Positions 12,626-20,544 of a DNA stretch of 64,000 bases are shown in pieces; within the stretch, counting starts at the first letter, position 1; every line of letters starts with the position of its first letter. The notes under the pieces were generated by a model. The model was not told the DNA's origin and searched no databases. It was given only the letters and a program-made list of their open reading frames with translations. Source of the DNA: Rhodoluna limnophila (lineage in GTDB: Bacteria > Actinomycetota > Actinomycetes > Actinomycetales > Microbacteriaceae); the NCBI RefSeq assembly GCF_005845365.1, contig NZ_CP040509.1, positions 1,240,001-1,304,000 on the forward strand. Reading direction: 5' to 3'. The position numbers were made by a program, and so were the translations under genes.

Positions 12626-13180
12626 TCACTTAGAGATGAGGCCCATGACCTCGGCCCGTGCTGCTGGCTCTGAATAGCAACCACGCGTGGCCATTGTGAT
12701 TGTGTTTGCTTCAGGCTGGCGCGCACCTCGCGAAACCACGCAGTGGTGGCGAGCTTCGATGACTACGACAACGCCCTTGGTGCCTAGTCCGGCCTCTAGC
12801 TCGTCGGCAATCTGAGCGGTTAGATTTTCTTGCAATTGGGGGCGAGCGGCCAAAACCTCAACCAACTTAGGCAGGCGGCCAAGCCCAATCACTCGGTCGT
12901 CTGGCAGGTAGGCAATGTGGGCCACCCCGGTGAATGGCAATAGGTGGTGCTCGCACATCGAAACAAACTCAATGTCCTTGAGAATGACAACGTCGTTGTG
13001 CTCTGCTTCGAAGGTGTCCGACAGGGTCTCGCTGGCATCGACACCGACACCCTTGAAGAACTCCGCGTACGCCTCAGCCACCTTCTGCGGAGTAGCCAAA
13101 AGCTCACTCCGTGTTGGGTCTTCGCCGATGGCCTGAATCAGCTCAACGACTGCAGCTTTGATGCGCGCGGTGTCGACCAA
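12626..13180 (-). CDS. folE: GTP cyclohydrolase I
   Basis: FolE converts GTP to dihydroneopterin triphosphate, the first folate step. The 184-residue protein carries the zinc ligands C76 and H79 in SMCEHHLLPF and C147 in ARHHCVVSRGARQ, and the GLGRLPKLVEVLAARPQLQE helix. The start is a TTG at 13180, 3 bases after the ftsH stop; no better ATG exists upstream, and this N-terminus fits the family. It is the first folate gene of the operon. Confidence 0.96.
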   Translation of the reverse strand: MVDTARIKAAVVELIQAIGEDPTRSELLATPQKVAEAYAEFFKGVGVDASETLSDTFEAEHNDVVILKDIEFVSMCEHHLLPFTGVAHIAYLPDDRVIGLGRLPKLVEVLAARPQLQENLTAQIADELEAGLGTKGVVVVIEARHHCVVSRGARQPEANTITMATRGCYSEPAARAEVMGLISK

Positions 13181-13183
13181 GGG

Positions 13184-15232
13184 TTACTCTTCGGTCTTCT
13201 TTGGTGCAGCCGGCTTGCGTGCTACTGGCTTCTTAGCTGCCGGCGCCTTTGGCGCCGCTGGCTTTTTAGCAGCAGGCTTCGCAGCCTTTACCGCGGCAGC
13301 CTTAGCTACCTTGGCCTTTTCAGCTGACGAACCCTTTACCGGAATCGCGATTGGACCCTGCTTTGAAACAGGTCGGGTCTTCTTCGACAACCACTGTGGG
13401 CGAAGCGGCAACTTCTTAACCGGCTTGAAAATCACTGCGATGTCTTCAGCCTGAAGAGTCTCGCGCTCCATGAGCTCTTTTGCCATGGCGTCAAGAACCT
13501 TGCGGTTTAGGGTCAGTGCCTTGTAGGCCTCGTCGTGAGCAGCATCAAGAATTGCTCGGACCTCAGCGTCAATAAGCTGAGCGGTTGCCTCTGAGTACTC
13601 TCGAGCCTGAGCCATGTCGCGGCCAATAAACACCTCGCCACCGCCGCCAAAGCTGATTGAACCCAACTGCGATGAGTAGCCGTACTTGGTGACCATCTCG
13701 CGTGCAATGTGAGTGGCTTTTTCGAAGTCATTCGAGGCACCGGTAGTTGGGTCGTGGAAGACGATCTCTTCAGCAACGCGGCCACCCATTGCGTAGGCAA
13801 TCTGGTCAAGCAGCTGGTTTCTTGAGACGCTGTAGCGATCTTCGAGCGGCAACACCATGGTGTAACCAAGTGCGCGACCGCGAGGCAAAATGGTGACCTT
13901 TGACACTGGGTCGCTGTGGTTTAGCGAAGCCGCAACCAGAGCGTGGCCGGCCTCGTGGTAGGCAGTGTTTAGGCGCTCTTTGTCTTGCATCAAGCGTGAC
14001 TTCTTCTGCGGTCCACCGATAACGCGGTCGATTGCTTCGTCAAGAGTGGCTGCTGAAATTTCTTTTTCGTTTTGGCGAGCAGTCAATAGAGCTGCTTCGT
14101 TCAAAACGTTGGCTAGGTCGGCACCGGTAAAACCTGGTGTGCGCCGAGCAACTGAGGCCATGTCAACGTCGTCGGCAATTGGCTTGCCCTTGGCGTGAAC
14201 CTTCAGAATCTGCTCGCGCCCGATTAGGTCAGGAGCACCCACCCCAATCTGGCGGTCAAAACGGCCCGGGCGCAAGAGAGCCGGGTCAAGGATGTCTGGG
14301 CGGTTGGTAGCCGCAATCAGAATCACGTTGGTCTTTGAATCAAAGCCATCCATCTCAACCAAAAGCTGGTTTAGTGTCTGCTCGCGCTCGTCGTTACCGC
14401 CACCGATACCGGCACCGCGGTGACGACCAACGGCGTCAATTTCGTCAACAAAGATGATGGCCGGCGCTGCCTGCTTGGCCTGGTCAAATAGGTCGCGAAC
14501 TCGCGACGCACCAACACCGACGAACATTTCAACAAAGTCAGAACCTGAGATTGCAAAGAATGGCACACCGGCTTCTCCGGCTACGGCCTTGGCAACCAAA
14601 GTCTTACCGGTTCCCGGAGGGCCATAGAGCAAAACACCGCGAGGAATCTTGGCGCCAAGCTTCTGGAACTTCTCTGGCTCCTGCAAAAACTCTTTGATTT
14701 CTTGTAATTCTTCAAGGGCCTCGTCGGCACCGGCAACATCGGCAAAGGTCTTGTTTGACTGCTCTTTGTTGATCAGTTTGGCCTTTGACTTGCCAAAGTT
14801 CATTACCTTGCTGTTGCCGCCCTGAAGGCCAGACATCAAGAACCAGAAAATCAAACCGATGATGACAAACGGAAGCAGGGTGCCCAAAATCGCCAGGTAC
14901 CACGGAGTGTTTTGCACGTCATCGTCGTAGCCCTTGGAGATTGAAGCGTTCGAAATTACCTCGATAACCTGGTCACCGCGAGCAGTGACGTAGTAGAACT
15001 GAACGTTCTTGCCATACTTGGCGTCTTCGTTGATTAGGGTTACGTCAACGCGCTGGTCGTTACCCAGTACCTTGACCTGCTCGGCCTTGCCGCTCTCGAT
15101 GAGCTCTAGGCCGTAGGCGGTGGTTACCTGCTTTACGCTGTTGCCGTTGATCATCGACGAACCGATGAGCAAGACCATCACAGCTACAAAGATCCAGACG
15201 AATGGACCACTGAGGATTTTCTTGAAGTTCAT
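13184..15232 (-). CDS. ftsH: FtsH membrane-bound AAA+ zinc metalloprotease
   Basis: FtsH degrades misfolded membrane proteins and short-lived regulators. The 682 residues have two membrane helices (8-27 and 112-133) around a periplasmic-side domain, the AAA+ Walker A GPPGTGKT (204-211), Walker [11 protein letters not shown], the SRH region and the zinc site HEAGH (H426, E427, H430). The last 45 residues form an Ala/Lys/Pro tail (repeats like [16 protein letters not shown]) that is low in complexity and probably disordered. It follows hpt and leads into folE, the usual actinobacterial order. Confidence 0.97.
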   Translation of the reverse strand: MNFKKILSGPFVWIFVAVMVLLIGSSMINGNSVKQVTTAYGLELIESGKAEQVKVLGNDQRVDVTLINEDAKYGKNVQFYYVTARGDQVIEVISNASISKGYDDDVQNTPWYLAILGTLLPFVIIGLIFWFLMSGLQGGNSKVMNFGKSKAKLINKEQSNKTFADVAGADEALEELQEIKEFLQEPEKFQKLGAKIPRGVLLYGPPGTGKTLVAKAVAGEAGVPFFAISGSDFVEMFVGVGASRVRDLFDQAKQAAPAIIFVDEIDAVGRHRGAGIGGGNDEREQTLNQLLVEMDGFDSKTNVILIAATNRPDILDPALLRPGRFDRQIGVGAPDLIGREQILKVHAKGKPIADDVDMASVARRTPGFTGADLANVLNEAALLTARQNEKEISAATLDEAIDRVIGGPQKKSRLMQDKERLNTAYHEAGHALVAASLNHSDPVSKVTILPRGRALGYTMVLPLEDRYSVSRNQLLDQIAYAMGGRVAEEIVFHDPTTGASNDFEKATHIAREMVTKYGYSSQLGSISFGGGGEVFIGRDMAQAREYSEATAQLIDAEVRAILDAAHDEAYKALTLNRKVLDAMAKELMERETLQAEDIAVIFKPVKKLPLRPQWLSKKTRPVSKQGPIAIPVKGSSAEKAKVAKAAAVKAAKPAAKKPAAPKAPAAKKPVARKPAAPKKTEE

Positions 15233-15257
15233 GATTGAGGCCTTGCCTCAGTCCTTT

Positions 15258-15809
15258 CTAGGAATAAACCGCTGGAGAAAGCACAGCCACGCCCTTTAGC
15301 GTGCGGTACTTCTCTGAATAGTCGAGGCCGTAGCCCACAACGAATTCATTCGGAATATCAAAACCTACGAGTGCGACATTTACTTCCACCTTTGCGGCAG
15401 CAGGTTTGCGCAACAATGCAACAACCTCGACCGAGGCAGCACCGCGGGCTTCGAGGTTAGAGACCAACCAGCTGAGAGTCAGCCCTGAGTCGATGATGTC
15501 TTCGACGATGACCACGTGACGACCGAGGACGTCAGCATCTAGGTCTTTGAGGATTCGAACCACACCAGATGAAACTGTTCCCGAACCGTATGAAGAGACG
15601 GCCATCCAGTCCATTGACACCGATAGCTGCATGGCTCGTGAAAGGTCAGCCATGAACATAACGGCACCCTTTAGAACACCCACCAAGAGCACATCTTTGC
15701 CTGCGTATTTTGAGTCCAACTCGGCTGCCAATTCGGCAACTCGGGTGGCAATTTGTTCTTCGGTGACAAGCACCTCGGTGATTTCGTTAGCTACCTTCGA
15801 AAGGTCCAC
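15258..15809 (-). CDS. hpt: Hypoxanthine phosphoribosyltransferase
   Basis: Hpt salvages hypoxanthine and guanine to IMP and GMP with PRPP. The 183-residue protein has the PRPP-binding loop VVIVEDIIDSGLT (99-111) and the early GVLKGAVMFMADL block. The start is a GTG that follows the tilS stop with no gap. It complements the de novo purine genes found elsewhere in this window (41.5-52.3 kb). All family motifs look intact. Confidence 0.96.
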   Translation of the reverse strand: MDLSKVANEITEVLVTEEQIATRVAELAAELDSKYAGKDVLLVGVLKGAVMFMADLSRAMQLSVSMDWMAVSSYGSGTVSSGVVRILKDLDADVLGRHVVIVEDIIDSGLTLSWLVSNLEARGAASVEVVALLRKPAAAKVEVNVALVGFDIPNEFVVGYGLDYSEKYRTLKGVAVLSPAVYS

Positions 15810-16823
15810 TTAGCAGGCTCCTGGTTTGAGGGTTTTAGTGGTCTTTAGGGTGATTGAATCACCCAGTCGTTCTACTCTAACGCCTGGCAGGGTCAGCGGT
15901 TTCTGCCCGTGCCACCGGTCAACCAGCTCGTCGACCGCCAAGATGTGTACTCGGGCAAAAGTTGGGGCCTCAAGTACCTCAAGCGCGCGGGCAACAACTC
16001 GGTGCCGAATCGCCAACGGCAAAGCCTTAAACCCAGCCACATCGATGTGAATTGCGTTTGATTTGGTAGCCACAATATCGGCGTAAGAGGCTTCAGCCAG
16101 CCTCGACAGAACTTCATCGTCTTCACGAAGCTGCTCGGCTGTGCGCACTAGAGCCTCGGCAATTCCCGGACCAATTTCTTGCTCTAGCTTTGGCAGCAGG
16201 TTTAGCCGCACTCGCACTCGGGCGTAACGCGGGTCATGATTCATCGGGTCAAGCCAAGGTTTTAATTCGCTATCGGCACAAAAACTCTGGGTGGTTTTTC
16301 GGCTGACTGAAAGCAGTGGGCGGAGGTAGCGACCCGAGTGCATGGCCATGCCGTTTAGTGACCTGGCGCCTGACCCGCGGGCTAGGCCCAGCAACACGGT
16401 CTCAGCCTGATCATCAAGAGTGTGACCCAGCAGAATCGCTACGGCGTCGAGCCGGGCCGCGGCTTCATCGAGCGCCCGATACCTGGCAACTCGGGCGGCA
16501 GCCTCTGGTCCGCCAACAGTGCCAACTTCAACAGTGGCCACCTCGACCGGGTCAAGCCCTAGACCTCGAAGCACCTCAGCCGTTGTCGCGGCAACCTCTG
16601 CCGACCCCGCCTGCATTTGGTGATCAACAATCACAGATCCCACCCGGATGCCCGCGCGCGGTCCCTCAAATGCCAGAGCTCCGGCGAGCGCCAGTGAATC
16701 CGGCCCACCCGAACAAGCCACCAGGACCAACTGCCCTTTGGTGACGCCGGCAAGCTCAAGCGATTCGCGCACCGCGCGACGAACATCGGCAATCGCCGGG
16801 GTCAAACGCGGGCGTTCAGTCAA
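15810..16823 (-). CDS. tilS: tRNA(Ile)-lysidine synthase
   Basis: TilS puts lysine on C34 of tRNA-Ile(CAU) so that it reads AUA and not AUG. The N-terminal PP-loop ATPase domain has the motif VACSGGPDSLALAG (SGGPDS at 38-43), and the LGHTLDDQAETVLLGLARGSG block is typical. I chose the TTG at 16823 (337 residues), which gives the N-terminus MTERPRLTPAIADVRRAVRE and has GAAAAGAG upstream. The open frame runs on to an ATG at 16898, but that would overlap the oppositely oriented ppa start and is less likely. It is the first gene of the hpt-ftsH-fol run. Confidence 0.9.
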   Translation of the reverse strand: MTERPRLTPAIADVRRAVRESLELAGVTKGQLVLVACSGGPDSLALAGALAFEGPRAGIRVGSVIVDHQMQAGSAEVAATTAEVLRGLGLDPVEVATVEVGTVGGPEAAARVARYRALDEAAARLDAVAILLGHTLDDQAETVLLGLARGSGARSLNGMAMHSGRYLRPLLSVSRKTTQSFCADSELKPWLDPMNHDPRYARVRVRLNLLPKLEQEIGPGIAEALVRTAEQLREDDEVLSRLAEASYADIVATKSNAIHIDVAGFKALPLAIRHRVVARALEVLEAPTFARVHILAVDELVDRWHGQKPLTLPGVRVERLGDSITLKTTKTLKPGAC

Positions 16824-16896
16824 CTGTCGCTCTTTTCGGTAATCTTTTAGAAGTCCTGCGAGATTTGCTCTCGCCTCAAGCCTATTTAGGAGAACC

Positions 16897-17385
16897 ATGG
16901 GTTACGAAGCAGTAATTGAGATTCCTCGCGGAAGCCGCAACAAGTATGAGGTTGACCACGAGACCGGCCGCGTGCACCTAGACCGTGTTTTGTTCACTCC
17001 ATTTGTGTACCCGGTTGACTACGGCTACTTCGACAAGACTCTCGGCGGCGACGGCGACCCACTAGACGCACTGGTTCTTCTTGAGTTCCCAGTGTTCCCA
17101 GGTGTTGTGGTGGATGTTCGCCCAGTTGGCGTTTTGCCGATGGAAGACGACGGCGGCATTGACGAGAAGGTCATCTGTGTTCAGACCAAGGACCCACGCT
17201 GGGCCCACATCCAGGACATCAACGACGTGCCAGAGCAGACCAAGAACGAGTTACTTCACTTCTTCTCTCACTACAAGGACCTAGAGCCAGGCAAGTGGGT
17301 AAAGGTTGGCGAGTGGCAGGGCAAGGACGTTGCCGAGCGTCTAATCAAAGAGGCTTACGAGCGCTTTGAGGCTCAGGGTCACTAA
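16897..17385 (+). CDS. ppa: Inorganic pyrophosphatase
   Basis: Ppa hydrolyses pyrophosphate and pulls biosynthetic reactions forward. The 162-residue protein is the usual length for the bacterial family I enzyme and has the metal-binding signature DGDPLDALVLLEFPVF together with YGYFDKTLGG and the N-terminal EIPRGSRNKYEVD. The ATG is preceded by TTTAGGAGAACC. It is divergent from tilS, a conserved actinobacterial pairing, and its last 4 bases overlap the end of the convergent START-like gene. Confidence 0.97.
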   Translation: MGYEAVIEIPRGSRNKYEVDHETGRVHLDRVLFTPFVYPVDYGYFDKTLGGDGDPLDALVLLEFPVFPGVVVDVRPVGVLPMEDDGGIDEKVICVQTKDPRWAHIQDINDVPEQTKNELLHFFSHYKDLEPGKWVKVGEWQGKDVAERLIKEAYERFEAQGH

Positions 17386-17885
17386 CTAGCCAAAAACTCA
17401 TCGAGCTGGGCGAAGGTGGCTCCAAAGCCAATTCGCATCGACTCGACATTTGCATAAAAAAGATCTACCTCGTGGGGCATCGCGTTTAGCGGTGCCCCTT
17501 CTAGGTGAATCAGGGTTTGATCTCCGTCTTCAACAAACGTCAGGGTGTTGTAGACCTCTAACGGCCAATCCGGGTTCAATACGTGGCGCGAGCGCCCACC
17601 CTCGGCATCTGAGAAATAGTTGATAAACACAATTTGCTGGTGGCGGTCCACAGATACGTAGTCAAAAGCGCCCCACATTTCAAAGCGCTCTTGCGTGCCG
17701 TCTTCATTTGACATCAGGTAGTGAAATTTGCCGCCGGGTTCAACATTGGCCTGCACCACGGTCAGCTTCAAACCCTGCGGCCCCCACCACTTCGCCAACT
17801 GATCGGCAATCGTCCAGGCATTCCAAACAACACCGATGGGTGCTTTGGCAATGTGTGAAATTCTCAGTGGCTCACGTTCAGTCAT
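17382..17885 (-). CDS. SRPBCC (AHSA1/START-like) family protein
   Basis: The 167-residue protein fits the activator of Hsp90 ATPase homologue 1-like branch of the SRPBCC fold: ISHIAKAPIGVVWNAWT, then LAKWWGPQGL, VEPGGKFHYLM and a late NTLTFVEDGDQTLIHLEG strand pair. Such proteins bind small hydrophobic ligands in a helix-grip pocket; the ligand here is unknown. I chose the ATG at 17885; TATTCT lies exactly 6 bases upstream, which suggests a leaderless transcript, and the alternative TTG at 17900 has no ribosome site. It overlaps the ppa end by 4 bases. Confidence 0.85.
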   Translation of the reverse strand: MTEREPLRISHIAKAPIGVVWNAWTIADQLAKWWGPQGLKLTVVQANVEPGGKFHYLMSNEDGTQERFEMWGAFDYVSVDRHQQIVFINYFSDAEGGRSRHVLNPDWPLEVYNTLTFVEDGDQTLIHLEGAPLNAMPHEVDLFYANVESMRIGFGATFAQLDEFLAS

Positions 17886-17904
17886 GACCAGAGAATACAA
17901 GAAT

Positions 17905-19104
17905 TTAGGCTGAAGGGCGCCCTGCGTAGCGGAACAATTCGCCGTAGCGCAGCGGAACGATTCGCACGGTTCGTGCTGGGTTTGGCGCCTCCAGCATCAT
18001 GCCGCCGCCCATGTAGAGCACCACGTGGTACTTGTCGCCGCTGAATGCGCTCTCGGTTGAGTACCACATTAGGTCGCCGCTAACAGCCTGGTTTAGCGGA
18101 ATCAACTTTTTGTTGGCGGCCATCGTGTTGAACTGGTTGGTGGCCGAGTGGGTGCCGATGTAAATTCCAGCGCTCGCGTACGCAGCCTTAGTGATTCCCG
18201 AGCAGTCCCAAACATCTGGGCCCATGCCGCCAAGCACGTAGCGTTCGCCAAGCTGAGCCTTGGCAAAGGTAAACATAGTCTCGACCTTGCCCTGGTCAGG
18301 TGCACCAACGGTGTAGAGCTCCGGTGCGGTGGGCATCGAGGTTCCAGCGTTCTGGCGGGCCTCGGCAGCAAGGCCTTCAGCACGCTGACGCTCAAGGTCT
18401 GATGCGGTGTTTCGCAGGGTGGCTAGCTGGGCATAGAGCGTGCGGTTTGCTCGCTCACTCTCGTCTACCTGCGCCTGCACCGCGTTGGCTGCATCGGTGG
18501 CTTCAGCAAATGCCGACTTGGCCAGTGCAGCTTTTTCGGCCAACTGCTTTTTGGCAACGTTCAATTCATCAGTGACCGACTGTGCGTAAAGCTGCTTCTC
18601 AATTGAACGGCGATAAATTACGTCGTTCTGATCGGCAACCTTTTCTTGTGCTCCCAATTGGTAGAGCAGGTCGTCGGCTTCACCGGAATTCAAAAATAGG
18701 TTGAGCGAAGTTCCGCTGGTGCCGTCGCGGTACATCTGAGAAGCGATTTGGCCGAGCTGCTCTTTGGCCGCATCTGCCTGAGCATTTGCGGTGTCGGCCT
18801 GGCTTTGAAGTGAGTTGACCTTGGTGGTCATAATGTCAACCTGCTCTTGGGCTTGGTTGAACTGTTCAGCCTTGATCAGGGCCGCTTTGCTGAGCTTGTC
18901 GGCCTCTACCTGCTGGTCAGCGATGATCTTCTCGAGTCGAGCAATCATCTCTTTTTTGGCAGTCACATTGTTCTTGGCTTCGGCGACCTCGCCGGCTGTT
19001 GGGTAGTCAGGAACCGCCCATGATGGGCTGATCGCTGCCCCGGTGAGGAGCAAGCCAGTGACCGCCGCAGAGGCAACCAAGACGCGAGAAACCCGTAACT
19101 TCAT
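17905..19104 (-). CDS. Secreted NlpC/P60 peptidoglycan hydrolase with coiled-coil domain
   Basis: This looks like a RipA-type cell-wall endopeptidase that cuts stem peptides during division. The 399 residues begin with a Sec signal peptide (cleavage near ASPSWA, about 30), followed by a long coiled coil (about 35-245, rich in Ala, Gln, Glu and Lys) that resembles the regulatory helical domain of FtsX-dependent hydrolases. The C-terminal NlpC/P60 domain (about 275-399) has catalytic C301 in WDCSGI and H360 in KYHVVLYMGGG. An FtsEX partner is not in the window, so FtsEX control is only an inference. Confidence 0.9.
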   Translation of the reverse strand: MKLRVSRVLVASAAVTGLLLTGAAISPSWAVPDYPTAGEVAEAKNNVTAKKEMIARLEKIIADQQVEADKLSKAALIKAEQFNQAQEQVDIMTTKVNSLQSQADTANAQADAAKEQLGQIASQMYRDGTSGTSLNLFLNSGEADDLLYQLGAQEKVADQNDVIYRRSIEKQLYAQSVTDELNVAKKQLAEKAALAKSAFAEATDAANAVQAQVDESERANRTLYAQLATLRNTASDLERQRAEGLAAEARQNAGTSMPTAPELYTVGAPDQGKVETMFTFAKAQLGERYVLGGMGPDVWDCSGITKAAYASAGIYIGTHSATNQFNTMAANKKLIPLNQAVSGDLMWYSTESAFSGDKYHVVLYMGGGMMLEAPNPARTVRIVPLRYGELFRYAGRPSA

Positions 19105-19180
19105 GCTTCGAAACTAACACGAAACCCTAAACAATTACATGAACCTTTCCTGTGAATCCGGGCTCGGGTTGCCAAGACCG

Positions 19181-19210
19181 GCACCAAGCAGTATTCTTTT
19201 CTCTTGGTGC
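19181..19210. repeat. Short inverted repeat upstream of the tRNA cluster
   Basis: GCACCAAG and CTTGGTGC flank 14 AT-rich bases just before tRNA-Glu; a related word (GTACCAAGCACC) recurs between tRNA-Glu and tRNA-Asp. It has no clear T-run. It may be an operator, a weak hairpin or chance. Confidence 0.3.
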
Positions 19211-19230
19211 TATGAAGTATCCGCTTTGTA

Positions 19231-19303
19231 GGCCCCATCGTTTAGAGGCCTAGGACACCGCCCTTTCACGGCGGCAGCACGGGTTCGAATCCCGTTGGGG
19301 TCA
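19231..19303 (+). tRNA. tRNA-Glu (anticodon TTC)
   Basis: A 73-base cloverleaf with acceptor GGCCCCA/TGGGGTC, anticodon loop CTTTCAC (anticodon TTC) on a CGCC-type stem, and the T-arm CGGGTTCGAATCCCG. The discriminator is A and CCA is not encoded. It is the first of three tRNAs in tandem. Confidence 0.97.
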
Positions 19304-19343
19304 CTATAGAGCGAGGCTTCAAAGTACCAAGCACCAAAAGTAA

Positions 19344-19417
19344 GGTCCTGTAGCGCAGTTGGTTAGCGCGCCGCCCTGTCACGGCGGAGGTCGCGGGTTC
19401 AAGTCCCGTCAGGATCG
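19344..19417 (+). tRNA. tRNA-Asp (anticodon GTC)
   Basis: A 74-base cloverleaf with acceptor GGTCCTG/CAGGATC, anticodon loop CTGTCAC (anticodon GTC), and T-arm CGGGTTCAAGTCCCG. The discriminator is G, the base expected for tRNA-Asp. CCA is not encoded. Confidence 0.97.
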
Positions 19418-19421
19418 CTCA

Positions 19422-19452
19422 AAAAGAGCCCTTCATTTGAGGGGCTTTTTTG
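19422..19452 (+). terminator. Intrinsic terminator after tRNA-Asp
   Basis: AAAAAGAGCCC pairs with GGGGCTTTTTT across CTTCATTTGA, with one bulged base and a long T-run. It separates tRNA-Glu/tRNA-Asp from tRNA-Phe. Confidence 0.8.
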
Positions 19453-19473
19453 AAAGGTAAAGCAATTTACCTT

Positions 19474-19546
19474 GGCTCTGTAGCTCAGTTGGTAGAGCGA
19501 ACGACTGAAAATCGTTAGGTCACCGGATCGATGCCGGTCGGAGCCA
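19474..19546 (+). tRNA. tRNA-Phe (anticodon GAA)
   Basis: A 73-base cloverleaf with acceptor GGCTCTG/CGGAGCC, D-arm AGCTCAGTTGGTAGAGC and anticodon loop CTGAAAA (anticodon GAA) on the ACGA/TCGT stem. The discriminator is A. The T-loop is GATCGATG, slightly unusual in place of the common TTCGAAT/C form. Confidence 0.96.
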
Positions 19547-19551
19547 CGAAG

Positions 19552-19584
19552 ACACCCTTAGATCTCACGTCAAAGGGTGTTTTT
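19552..19584 (+). terminator. Intrinsic terminator after tRNA-Phe
   Basis: ACACCCTT pairs with AAGGGTGT around a 13-base loop and runs into TTTTT. It closes the tRNA cluster just before the DMT permease gene. Confidence 0.85.
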
Positions 19585-19635
19585 GCTTTAACCGGACATT
19601 CCGGCGAGCGCGCCGGCAATCACTAGGCTTTAGGC

Positions 19636-20499
19636 GTGACCACAATCATCCTGGGCTTTGCGACCTCTTTGGTCTATGGCTTTGCCGACTTTTTTGGCGC
19701 GCTGGCCAGCAAAAAAATCAAGCCGGTCACCGTCACGTTTTTAGCCGGTCTAGTGGGGCTGGGATTTGTTTCCGTCATGAGCCTGATATTCGGTGCCACC
19801 TTTAGCCCAGGTGCCTGGTTTTGGGGCATTGCCGCCGGAGTCGCGGCAGCCATCGGTATGACCGCCCTCTACGCAGCCCTGGCCATCGGCCCAATCTCAG
19901 TGGTCTCGCCCCTTTCAGCTGTGGTCTCGGCAATCGTGCCGATGATTGTTGGCTTCTTTCTTGGTGAGCGGTTCTCGCCGATTGGCTTCGGCGCAATTGC
20001 AGCAATTGTGGTGGCAGTTTTTCTAGTTGGATTCGTGCCGGGCGAGGATGTTAGGTTGCCATCCACGCGAGCACTAATTTTGGGAATCATCGCCGGCGTG
20101 GGCATCGGTGTGGTTTTGATCTGTGTGGACCAAGCCCCCGCAGACTCTGGCCTGGCCCCGGTGATTTTGCTCAGGGGAATGTCGGCAGCGATGCTTGGCA
20201 TCTTTACCCTGACCGCTTTTATGCGGGCTCGCGGGGTTAAACAAGAAAAGCGCGAACCGATACCGGCCAAGTATTGGATTTCGGTAGCCCTGGCCGGCAT
20301 TTTTGATGCCAGCGCCAACATCTTCTTTCTGACCGGTATGCGACTTGGCTCACTAACTGTGGTGAGCGTTTTGACCGCACTCTACCCACTCGGAACCATC
20401 ATTCTGGCCCGCATCTTTTTGAAAGAGCGGCTGGCCAAGACCCAGCAACTGGGCATCATGATTGCCCTGCTATCCAGCGCAATTTTGGCCGTAGCGTAG
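19636..20499 (+). CDS. EamA/DMT-family permease
   Basis: The 287-residue protein is almost entirely hydrophobic, with about ten predicted membrane helices in two EamA-like halves (about 1-135 and 145-287), as in the drug/metabolite transporter superfamily. ALYPLGTIILARIFLKERLAKTQQLGI near the C-terminus is the typical last-helix block. Substrates of this family range from amino acids to nucleotide sugars and cannot be told from sequence. The GTG start has TAGGCT exactly 6 bases upstream and no ribosome site, so the message is probably leaderless. It may be read alone or with the efflux pump 45 bases downstream, which has its own -10 box. Confidence 0.88.
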   Translation: MTTIILGFATSLVYGFADFFGALASKKIKPVTVTFLAGLVGLGFVSVMSLIFGATFSPGAWFWGIAAGVAAAIGMTALYAALAIGPISVVSPLSAVVSAIVPMIVGFFLGERFSPIGFGAIAAIVVAVFLVGFVPGEDVRLPSTRALILGIIAGVGIGVVLICVDQAPADSGLAPVILLRGMSAAMLGIFTLTAFMRARGVKQEKREPIPAKYWISVALAGIFDASANIFFLTGMRLGSLTVVSVLTALYPLGTIILARIFLKERLAKTQQLGIMIALLSSAILAVA

Positions 20500-20544
20500 G
20501 GCAAGCCGACTCAATCGTCGTGGGGCTCGGGTAGCCTAGGCACT

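Noticed and set aside
12613-12726. N-terminal extension of folP
   Set aside because: It overlaps folE and places the pterin signature too far from the start.
16824-16898. Longer tilS start at an ATG within CCATGG
   Set aside because: It would overlap the divergent ppa start codon; the TTG at 16823 gives the family-like N-terminus.
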